In this document: piece by piece, positions 10,101 to 21,500 of the stretch
How positions within the stretch are numbered: the stretch's first letter is position 1
How the letters are laid out: every line of letters begins with the position of its first letter
From: Sipunculus nudus
Lineage: Eukaryota; Annelida; Sipuncula; Golfingiida; Sipunculidae
Reading direction: 5' to 3'
DNA: 64,000 nt
Assembly (NCBI GenBank): GCA_026874595.1
Contig: CM049308.1
Location: 43,347,327 to 43,411,326, forward strand
The notes under the pieces: model-generated
What the model saw: the letters and a program-made list of their open reading frames with translations, nothing else
The model's database searches: none
Told to the model about the DNA's origin: nothing
Program-made: the position numbers and the translations under genes

Positions 10101-11060
10101 CATTATTGCAGAGTTCTTTTTGAAACTAACATATCATAAGTCCTACAATAGTATCTCGAAATTGTTTTTTCATTTTTTGAATATGGCTGCTAGGGGGCAC
10201 TGCACACGACCCTCAAACACATATCATTACATTGGCCATATCTCTAAAACCCAAAGCCTCAATTACATAAACTATAGCTTATTTTTTCCCTCTGAGTCTT
10301 CTCTATAAACTGATAATGTCGTCTTGTGTCAATCTTGTGTCACTTTGTCAGTGTGTCAGTCTGTTTGTCAGTTGTCCTCAAATTCGCCTGCTTGTTGGTT
10401 TTTGCGTCTCACATATAGCATTCTACAGGCCACAGTTTTTAAAGAAGCATTTGAAAACTGATGCATATTATGTTTTACAGAAATATCTCAAAACTTATTT
10501 TCATTTTCTAGATATGGCCGCTAGGTGGCGCTGCACATGACCCTCACATACATATCATTATATTGACCATACCTCTCAAACCCAAAGCCTCAATTACAGA
10601 AACTATCGCTTATTTTCTTTCCCTGAGTCTTCTCCATGACCTAATAATGTCATCTGGTCTCGATCTTGTGTCGTTTTGTCAGTGGGTCTGTCTGTTTGTC
10701 AGTTGTCCTCAAATCCGCCTGCTTGCTGGTTCTTGCGTCTCATATATAGCATTCTACAGGCCACAGTTTTTTCAGGAATCCTTTTAAAACTGGTACATCT
10801 GATGTGTTGCACTAATATCTCAAAATAGATTTTTCATTTCCCGGATATATGCACTAGGGGGCGCTGCACTTTCACCTCCCAAAGATATCATGTTTTCGCA
10901 ATATCTCCAAAATTATAAACCTTATCTACATAAACTATCGCTAATTTTGCTCTTCTTTACCTTCGGCACTTTTGTCTGGAAATCTGTTATCACGGATGTG
11001 TCACTATGTCTGCCTGTTTGTCTTTTGTATTCAGCTTTGTCTGCTTCCTCCTTGTTTGAC
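10101..11060 (+). repeat. B-type ~330-bp units, three copies
   Basis: Cores near 10191, 10521 and 10855 are spaced 330-334 bp and carry the same flanking words as the 8150-9590 array. The last unit runs into an inverted fragment of the A unit (11060-11145), visible as CAATAGGGCACCTAGAAG, the reverse complement of the A-unit phrase. Confidence 0.75.
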
Positions 11061-12540
11061 CGAAAAACAATAGGGCACCTAGAAGTTTAGATTTCCATCA
11101 TCTCTGAAAGTTTCAAAGTTATTGTGGCGAAATTGTGGCCTGAAGTGTGCTAAACGTCATTGACATCATCAAGGCCGTTGACCTTGGTCAAGGTCAAGAT
11201 CATTGAAAAACATTATTTTCTTCATCGCTTGGTCAAATATGGTCATATCAACCTCATTCTAAGGTCATTTTCCTAGTTTTTTAATTCCCCATATAATGGT
11301 ATGATCAACTTTTTTGGCACATGTCAACTTGTCACTAGGTCTGTCTGTTCCTCTGTTGTTGTCAATTTCGTCAATCGCCTTGATGTTCTGTCTCAGATCT
11401 GGCATACTAAAGGCCACTATTTTGAAACAATCGCTTTTAAACTTTTCAATTAAGTTAATGTCATCTAAATGTTGAAGTTTGTGGTATTTGATATTAATCG
11501 GTCGAAGGTCAAGTTCATTAAAAAACCTCAAAGTCATTATTTCGTCATAACTTGGTAAAAAATGGTCATAACCTCATTCTTACCTCATTTTGTTCGTCTT
11601 TCCATTCCCCATATCATGGTATGATCAACCTTTGTTGACCTTGTGTCACCTTGTCTAATGTCTGTCTGTTCCTCTGTTGTTGGAAATTTGATCAATGGCC
11701 TTATTATTCTTTGACATTCAGCACTCTACATGCCACAACTTTGCCACAATAAGTTAGAAACTTTCAGAGATGATGGAAAACTAAAGTTTCTAGGAGCCCT
11801 TTTTTTTGGTTAATTTGGGTCAGAGGGAAAGGTCAAGGTCATGGAAAACCGAGATATTTTATTTTGCTCATAACTTGGTAAAAAAATGTCGTATCAACCT
11901 CATTCTTACTTCAATTTGTTCATCTTACCTTTTCCCATGCATATCATGGCATCATCAACCTTTGTTGACCTTGTGTGATCTTGTCAGTATGTCTGTCTGT
12001 TCCTCTGTTATTGGAAATTTCATCAATGGCCTTTTTATTCTGTGTGACCTTTAGCGCACTTAGGCCACAATTATGAAACAATTGCCTTCAAACTTTGAGA
12101 ACGTCATGTTAATTTGGGAGGTTTGTTTTTTGCTAAATGGGTAAAGTCAAACCAAATCTCAAAATTATTTGTCATCATAACAAATATGGTCATATCCAAC
12201 TCAACCTCATTTTGTTTGTCTCTCCATTCCGAATATCAATATGGGGTGATCAACCTGATTTGACCTTGTGTCAGCTTGTCAGTATATGTGCCTGTTCCCC
12301 TGTGGTTGTCATTTTCCTCAACTACCTTGTTATTTGTCAGACATTTAGGGCAATGAAGGCCACAATTTTGCAACAATATCCTTGTAACTTATAAAGTTAT
12401 TACCTGTCATCGCAATATGGAAGCTTTTTGTTCTTAGTGCAAATCGGTCAAAGCTCAAGGTCATCCAAAAGGCTGACAATTTTTTTTTTTTTTTATTTTG
12501 ATTCAGATTTTTTTATGTTGCTCATCAAAAATAAGACATT
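11061..12540 (+). repeat. C-type ~285-335-bp units, about four copies
   Basis: The phrase TCCATTCCCCATATCATGG followed by TATGATCAACC, and variants of it, occurs near 11280, 11600, 11935 and 12220. Each unit also has GGTCAAGGTCAT, CATAACTTGGTAA, CTTGTCAGTATGTCTG and GGCCACAA. Similar units recur at 34050-34480 and 37109-37450, where an insertion splits them. Confidence 0.75.
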
Positions 12541-14243
12541 CCTTTGGACTGGTCGTCAGTTCCTGAGGGATCGATGAAATCATGAATAACAACATTTAAA
12601 ATGTAATATTTTATTGCATGGAATCACTAGAAAGGTCACAGTTTACATACATACATACATACGTTTATATTTAATATATAAATATTTCATTTATTGTGAA
12701 AGTGCAACATGTTCTGATCATCAGTGAAGTATTTATCAGGAAAATATGGATACTACAAGTTCTTGTATAAAAAGTCAGTCAGATTTGCAAACTGCAGGTA
12801 TTCCAGTTAGCAACCTCGCTTAGCCAGCACTGGTTCAGACATACTGGTATGCCATTGGTTCTTCCCTTACAGACCGACTGTGGTTATTACAGAGCCTGTT
12901 AGCTCCAGTTCACAAATGATGCAACATCACTGCACAGACTGTGACTGGGATAAGGTTGAAAGCTGAAAGGACTGGTAATCTCTGCACCAGTTTCACGATT
13001 CTGGGTAAAATATGACATGTGACACCACCTAAAAGTCTGCGAAATGAGACCACGGCTCCCATGTACCCACTGGCTAATTAAACACGCTGCCCGCATAACA
13101 GCCGGGATTGGTTGGTCGGCTGTTGTACATAGTGCTGAAATCCGAATTCCTTCATCCACCTGGACTGTTTGCTTACTCACTTGTGATAAAATACCAATCG
13201 ATGTGACCAATACATACATCAGTTAATGTAATGAAATGGTTGGCTAATAACGATAGTTTAGACAAATTTGTTATGAAAAAGATACAATGACTTGTGGCAG
13301 ATAAGCAAAATATGTATTTATAAATTGATCCACTTTAGACGAAACAATATAACATTGCAGTAGCTGATACTGAAAAATTAAAGAGTCCGTCTCAAATTTC
13401 ATTACAGTCAGAATGAACAGAAATGGTATGCAAATGCCTCTTGACTGTCATAGAACTATACCCTGATCGGATTTCTGGATAGGTATTTACTGAAAACGAT
13501 AAACACAATAATATTATATTTTACTCCATTTGTCCATGTTGCTGTAATTTGCTCCTTATATTGAATGCATTATATGAATTGTGGTTTTGTTGCGATGAAT
13601 ATATATCATATATATCATATTATACATTATACATCCATATTTGGGTTCCTGTCTGAGTGTGTTTGTTTGACAATTAAATGTAAGACTCAAAACTTGATCA
13701 CTGAACTTGTACGTTAATTAAATGTCCCCAGAATAACTTGAACAAAATGAGTCCACCTATGAAATATTTTCGATAAAGAAGGGACTACACTGCAAAGAAC
13801 CTCGAGGATGCGTGCCAGGATGGAATTGTATACTCAACAAACAATGTTCTACATCTGCTATCTTTCAAACGGTGTAAAGATCATATATTGTGAATATTCA
13901 TGTATTTCTGCTAATATGTTTATTATATTACAATCCCTCAGATTATAATAAACAAATGTAGTTTACAAACAATGTACTAACTAGTATTACATAAGTATAT
14001 TGATACGCTGTGTATTTGTACATGTATTGGTGTGATAAACAATGTAAGTGGATCTAAATATTTAAAATTATATCACTGATCAAAGTATGTTGTACTACTA
14101 TTTTATATATACATATCTTGAATGAAATAAATATTGTAACTTCCATGGTTGTTGTACTTTTAAATATATCCTCACTGCCGGCATATTCCTGTTTTCAGGC
14201 CACGTATTTGGACGTAATACAGTATTTCTATTCTATTCTATTC

Positions 14244-14245
<2 letters not shown>
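12541..14245. repeat. segmentally duplicated block, copy 1
   Basis: This 1.7-kb stretch is not internally repetitive but is closely matched, in the same order, by 37480-38327 plus 39304-40190. Shared strings include ATATTTTATTGCATGGAAT, ATACTGGTATGCCATTGG and ATAAATATTGTAACTTCCA versus ATAAACGTTGTAACTTCCA. A 106-residue minus-strand ORF (12899-13219) lies in the best-conserved part, but the second copy has stops in that frame, so I do not call it a gene. Several AATAAA strings are present; a transcribed non-coding origin is possible. Confidence 0.75.

Positions 14246-14297
<52 letters not shown>
14226..14297. repeat. (TTCTA)n then (TA)n microsatellite
   Basis: About four TTCTA copies followed by roughly 52 bp of TA. 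The duplicate block has its own (TA)n at the matching place (40193-40228). Confidence 0.9.
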
Positions 14298-14301
<4 letters not shown>

Positions 14302-14619
14302 GTGTGTGTTGGTGTGTTTGAGAAAAAAATATGAATGACGTAACATCACACGTGTAGCACATAAAAAGGTCATGTTTTTTTTTTCCAAGAAATATTATAC
14401 AAATCACAGTGTTATACTTCATGACTGTCCACTTTGGTAATGCTCAATTTTCAGGTTTGATTGCGTTTAAAATTCCATTTTGTACTATATTATATCGGAA
14501 TTACAATTCCTAGAGTTGTCTGGTTCCATTTTATCACCTTTTATCGTGTAATATATTTTCTTTCATGCATCTTAAAAGGCAGTACATTTCCTTTTTCAAG
14601 CAACGACAAGATATTGCAT
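14298..14619. other. junction between duplicated block and Helentron 3' side
   Basis: Similarity to the second block copy fades out around 14400-14450, and the 322-bp tandem repeat behind the Helentron begins near 14620. The Helentron 3' terminus therefore probably lies in or near this stretch, but I could not identify a terminal hairpin or fix the boundary. Confidence 0.35.
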
Positions 14620-15583
14620 GCTTCGCGACAGACTCTTCCTCATTTAACCATAATCACACGTATGATAATCATTCGTACACAAATGCCTTTCAATTGAACT
14701 TTATTTTAATCAGATTTCTGGATACATGACGTTTGTTTGACCAAATATTAATATATATTATCAATTTTTTTATAATTTTTTTTGAGATTTCATGATCAAT
14801 AAACATATAAAAATTTAGTAATAAAAACATGAATGTAGTAACATATAAAAATAATGACAATTAAAATGAAAGCAAAATAAGTGATGGCATGATATCTATA
14901 ATCTAAGATAGTCCATTTATTTTTGAATAAATATATTGAATCCGTCGGAACAGTCTCTTCCACATTTAACCATAATAACACGTATGATAATCATTCGTAC
15001 TCTAATTTCTTTAAATTGAACTTTATTTTAATTAGCTCTCTGGATCTATAACGTTTGTGTGACCATATATGAAAATACATTATCAATTTTTTTTAAATAA
15101 TGGTTATTGAGATTTCGTGATCAATAAATAAATAAAAATATACTTATGCAAGGATGAATATGGTAACATATAAAAATAATGATAATTAAAATGAAAGAAA
15201 AATAAGTGGTGACATGATATATATAATCTAAGATAGTTCATCTATTTTGAATAAATATTTGCATCCCTCGGACGTCTCTTCCACATTTAACCATAATCAC
15301 ACGTATGATAATCATTCGTACACAAATGCCTTTGAATTGAACTTTATGTTAATCAGATTTCTGGATACAAAAGGTTTCTTTGACCATATATTCAAAAGCA
15401 TTTTCAATTTTTTTAGATACTGGTTATTGAGATTTTATGATCAATAAATATATAAAATTTTACTAATGCAAAAATGAATATGGTAACATATCAAATAATG
15501 ATAATTAAAATGGAAAAAAATAAAAGAAAAAAAAAAACTGATGGCAAGATAAATATAATCTTAGATAATTCATTTAGTTTTGA
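14620..15583 (-). repeat. three ~322-bp tandem copies behind the Helentron ORF
   Basis: CATTTAACCATAAT(C/A)ACACG starts at 14641, 14963 and 15284, a period of 321-322 bp. Each unit continues with TATGATAATCATTCGTAC, a GATCAATAAA motif, GGTAACATAT-like text and ends AATCTAAGATAGTTCAT. The unit nearest the gene overlaps its last codons: the repeat homology runs through the TGA stop (15570-15572) to about 15583. The array forms the 3' untranslated side of the Helentron transposase. Confidence 0.85.
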
Positions 15584-18500
15584 AACTACACAATGTTATG
15601 TCATGATCAGAGAAATATGCATCATGGACTTCTGCAGTAACATCGAGTGTACCATTATTGTTGTGATATATATGGTCTATCAGTGTACCTCTATCAGTCG
15701 TAGGCTTTGTTACAAATTGCTCAAAACCGTATTGCTTCATTATAAGATATAATTTACTTTCTTGCTTCTCATTCAAGTCATCATTAAAGTCACCTAATAC
15801 AAACACTGGCAAATTCAATGGAATGGAGGAAATGACAGAACTCAATCTTTGGCAAAAGTTTTCGAGAGGGTCGGACGGTTTTCTGTACGCAACAACAACA
15901 ATCATTTTGGATTTATCAACTATCAACTGTACAATTTTACATTGCAATGCCTCACACTTGACAGTTAACTCCTGTGCTTGTAATTTCTGCTTAACACATA
16001 TCATAACACCATGTAATCCACTGTGATTTTGTTCAGATGGTACATTATACCTGAAAATGTCATACTGGTACTTTTCACAAAAAGTATCCAGATTGTGCTC
16101 ATCTGTCAAATATGTTTCCGTGAAACACATCACATCTGTCCGATTGAAAATGCGAGCTTGTCTAGGCGTCAACAGGTCTGGAATTTTTGGAAGGAAATAG
16201 CGTATATTCAAATGACCAATGATTGTCCACTGATGGTTGCGTTCCACCAGATTCAGATCTTCAGTTGCTATTGTATTTTTCCGCATTTCTTCCATTTCAT
16301 CTTCGATTTTCTTGTTAGCCTTAATTCCAGCCGCATCAAAGTCTACGATATATAAACCTTCTAATGTCTTCACACGACTGAATGCAACATAAGCTTGTCC
16401 TTTTCCAAAACGCTTTGCCTTTTTCATGTTGACAACAATTTTGTCTACTGTGAGGCCCTGGCACTTGTGGATGGTCACTGCCCATGCTAGTGTTAATGGA
16501 AATTGTCTTCTCGCAATCTGAGCTCCCTTTTTGTTTCCTTTCTCGTATCTAGCTTCGTGTCTTTTTATAGGCACTGCATCGGGGTATTCCTGTTTCCATT
16601 GACTAACAGATAATGCTCCTTTTCCAACAGATTCATCATCAAATTTCACCAAAATCACTTGAACCATTCGGCTGGCATTTGTTACTATCTTTTGTACTGT
16701 TCCTATAACACCATTGACGAGACCATCAGCTGTATTGACGTTGTACGTAAGCATGACTCTAGCACCAATTGTAAGTACAAGAACCGAATGTAATCCTGCC
16801 GTTTCAGATCGCTTTTCTGACGTGGCCATCTTTTCTATATTCACCTGTCCAGTGCTGTCACTTTTATCATCGGATGCGTGAATGTATACCATATTGTGTT
16901 CATTTGGCTCCAATTTTTTCAATTTCTTCAAATTCCTTTCATCAACGTCACAATTGAATGCAAAAACGTGCAAGGCGTCATCTGGATAATTTGGATCATT
17001 TTCCATAATCTTTCGTGTTTCTAATAATGAAATATCACTTTCAGTATGGTTTCCTGTCCTAATGCGACAAAGCATCTCAGCAAAAGCATAGTCATCTTTT
17101 TGACGCATCACCTCATCCAATTCATGTAGCTGGAAGTTATCTTTCCAAAGATTACCTTGTAGTCTTTCAACAGGATCTCTCACTGGCTGGTTTATCTGTG
17201 ACTGTAATACTGGGGGGAGTTGATACATATCACCGACTGCCAAGATTGAAACGTTTCCAAATAAAACTGATTCAGCTGAAACACCTTTGATTTTATGCAG
17301 ACGCTTGTGAATGTTCAGCAACATATCTGATCCAACCATGGAGATCTCATCAATGATTAATAACTGTAGATTTTCAAGTTTTGACCTGAGTGTGTTCAAT
17401 TTGTCAAATGATATATAATCACCACCATACTTTCTAGTTTGCAGCAATAACGCAGAATGTAATGTCATACCACCAATATTAAAAGCAGCGACTCCAGTGG
17501 GTGCAGTAAGAAGGACAGTAATGTCATCAGGACTTATTGTGTTTGACATTCGGAAAAGTTTTCTGACATCAGAGTGTATGAGTTTTATCACATGTGATTT
17601 TCCAACACCACCTGGTCCACTCATAAACACATGATAAGGTTTTATCATTTTCTTTTGTTTCATAGCTAAAACAGCTTCTTTACACCATTTCCTGTTAAAG
17701 AATACGATCCGGGCTTGTTTGTCATTTAAACTGCGTAGCATCTTTCTATATTCATCATCAGGTAAGATTTGTCTTTCAGCCTCTGTCTCATAGCGCGCAA
17801 TAATTTCTGAAGCATGATCGGACTTTGGATTTTCGATAAACTCTGCATTGGCATCAAGATCTTGCTGATCAATGTCTCTTTCTACTTCTACACCTTCACC
17901 TTCGTCTTGCAAATTGTTATGTTCCGCACTAGGTGCAATATTTGCCCACGCATGTTCAGGGGGTCCAAACTGTGCATTGTTTTGGATTGCTTGTTCCACA
18001 AGTTCTACATTTTCTGCATATTTTGCTTCATTTTCAGCTATCAAATCTTGTACATGAAAACAATGTGAGGCGAAATCAGGAAAACCACCCAATAGATCAA
18101 CATCTTCGTTACGCCATGGCAGATATAGCATCAGCTTTGCTCGATAGAAGTCATTTGGATCTTTTTCAATACTAAACTTGTGAAATCTAATTACAGCTGG
18201 GCGTCTTCGTTTGTACATAATACCGCCATTGTTATTCAGTTTGATCTGTTTTGGCATTTCTGCTTGATCAACCTCTTGTTCATCATCAATATCTAACACA
18301 AGTGGTATGCTGTCATTTTCATCTTCATCGATGTTTCCATACCTGACTTTATAGTTGGATGCGAAGTCTGCGAGACATAGGTTTTCAATGGAGCTTGGTC
18401 TCAATGAGTATCGCTCAATAATGTTGCTCTGAAAAATGTTTTCTTCTTCGTCTCCTAAATCATTCAGTTCTTTTTGTGGTTTAAGAACAGCTGCTCGTAA

Positions 18501-21500
18501 ATCTTTAGCATCTGTATTGACAAATAAAACCTCTCTGCTGAAGTGTTTCATCGGCATCGACAATATACGGTAAACAGCTTCTTGAGCACTGACTTCACGG
18601 TGATTCAGGAATACTGCGCCTAAACGTCGAAGCATGCATTTGATGTCTTTGTCCTTGTACTCTTTGCACACTTGTTTAAGCAGTTCCCCAATGCCTTTCT
18701 CATTTTTCGTCATATAGGCAGCAACGTACATAACACATGCGTACGCATCTATGATGTATTGTATGTCGATGTTTGCCTGCCATGCTTTCAGTATCACTGG
18801 ACTGTATGGATTGATGAGACTTTCTGCAGGTAACCTCTTTAACACTATGGTTTTGCCTCTTTGTGATACAAATAATTGTTGAACGTATTCTTGCAGTGAA
18901 ACACAAGCTTTGTCTAGAATTTCTTTCAATGTGGCGTCTTTGGAGGTATCGTCGTCAGACATTACATCTTTGACTTTTTGTAGCACACGGGATGCGCAAT
19001 CTTTCTTGAACTTTGCCATTTCGTCATCTGGTTCCTTTGCAATGACTGTTACAGGGCTAGGTGGTCGAGGAAAACTGAATCTACATGATCCTTTCTTCTT
19101 GCAATAACTTGAGTGGGTGTGAGTTTGTAATTTCTTTACAAGCCTTTGGAGAGTCTCATCTTCATCACCAGGTATAGTACACGTGATGTATTTGTCAACA
19201 AATGATGTGACTGCTTCATCGTTATCGGAGTCAATTTTAGGCGCATCTTTCACCCATAAAAGTGTATGTGCATGAGGAGAACCACGAGCTTGAAATTCTA
19301 TTCGAATTACATAGTCCAATATTTCCCCTAGTGGTTGCGCTTTTGATTTCAAAACATCTCGAAACAAGAGTTCTAATCTATACTGAAACTGTCGTGCCGC
19401 AGTAACTGGGTTCCTTCTCAACCATTGTGATCTTTCAGCGAAAGATAACTGTTTTACCTCATCATCAGTCAATATAGTCCCATACTGTCTGGCTATTGTT
19501 TGAATCACGTCGGGCCATTGCATGTCAGCAGCAGATACTGTAAAAAACCATGTTGGTATTCCCAGCTGTCGAACCATGGCTAGAACATCATAAAATACGG
19601 TTTGGAAATAAGCAGGAGTTCCTCTGACGTTTTTCAACATTCTATAGGCTTGATCTGATTTCACAAAATGTTTCATTTGTTCTACATTTTTTACCATGCC
19701 TGCAGTAAGTCGTTTTCCCTGAAACCGTTTCCCGCTAGCACGTCTGAAAATGTAGTGGTTAATGTCACCTGTAACTTGCTTAGATTCCGTTGCATATTGT
19801 GCACTGAATATGTACTCAATCGATCTTGAAAACCTGCCATCAACATCAAGCAATCTTTGGTTGAAATATTTTCGAGGATTCAAGTGAACAGGTCGCTCAG
19901 CTGTCAGAGCATTTGTTCCATCAGGATACTTGTCAGGATTTGACAATTCTTCAAAGTTAGGATCACTGAGAAGTGGCATTGGTTTTGCTCCTTCCGCTGG
20001 TGCAATACTGATTATTTTATTGAGCAATTCAGGATCTTCATTCATCATACTTGTTTCATATGGTAGGCCTCGCACTTTAGAAGCTTCCTCAAAGGCATAT
20101 TCATCCTGTTCTCTTAGGTCTTCGTCGTCTTCAGAACATGACATGTTTCCATCAACTTTATCACAGGCAGTTAGTATGCACTGCGCACCTTCGCCATCGT
20201 CTTGACAAACACCAGGCTGATTCATTTCTACAGCTGTTTCAGTGAAAGGCTCAAATATTACATAATGTGACTGCCCCATAAGTCCGAGATCAATTTCCTG
20301 CATTTCACTACTTGCAAGCCTTGGACGTATTGTATGCACCATAAGAGCACTTGTCGAATGAACATTCACTTTCACTGAATACATGTCTGCTAAAGCCTGG
20401 AGCACAAGATGATCACCCCAACTTTGAATTCTCAAGTCATCTATGTATCTTATCCACTGGATTTCTCTTTGGGTGTCCCTGTCTGTTATTTGATTCACAA
20501 AAAAATCTTCAACAGTAGGCTGTTCGGTGTCAGCATTTGCACGGTCTTCACTTTCCATTCTAGTAGAAACAAATTCAATGTAATTTTCTTTGTTTTCTAT
20601 CATATAGTCAGCCACATGGTTACGTAAAAGAACGACGTTCGTATCTGTTATACCCAACCTTTCAAGATGGTGCCAAAATGCATAAAACATACAATTTCCA
20701 TCTCCTGGAACATCAACAATATGCATTCTACTCCGACTAGCCATGGTAATCAATTTTTGATGGTCATTTGGACAAAGAGTCACATCAGTCACAGAAACAT
20801 GTTCAGTATGGTTTCGCTTTTTATCCATGTTTCTTCGTCTACCATTTATTTTCTCTTGACTTTCATGCTCTTTCTCAGTTGAATGTTGATCGTTTGAAAA
20901 GACAGATTTACTTGTCGTTGAAACAGCTTCCAGAAGTTCACTATCATCATTTCTTGCATCTTCCAGCCAATTTTCATTAATTTCAATATTTGCATAATGT
21001 GGATTTTCTTTTTTCAACCATCTGAGAGCATTCATCACAACATCAGGTCGAACAGATTCATACATGTAATAAGAAGAGTGTTTCAAACTTCGCTTTAATT
21101 TCATTCCGACAACTTGCGACTCTGAAGGTAGTCTTGGAAGTACCTCACATACCGCATCAACTTTAGCTGGGACATTAACTGCTGGTCCATGAATTCCATG
21201 TTGTTTCCCTCTTGGTAAGCCTACCATTTTCATGAAAGCAATTCTTTGGCAAACAAGTCTCAGTTCAAGCGCATTTAGATCTGCAAGTTCTTTCGGTGGA
21301 TCTACTAGAGACAAATTATTTGCTTTGGACTGTGCAGGCAATTTTCCACCTTTTAGTGTCAAGTGGCATGTTCTACATATCCATTCTTCATTGTTGTAAG
21401 AGGTTTGACGAAATGCAAGTACATTTTGCAACAGAGACTGTGATATTTTGTTGTACTTCTCCTCTTTCAGATGCACAACTGACGTCCTAAACATCAAGCG

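Noticed and set aside
12899-13219. 106-residue minus-strand ORF in the duplicated block
   Set aside because: The matching frame in the second block copy has stops, and the translation shows no recognisable features; kept only as a possible transcribed region.
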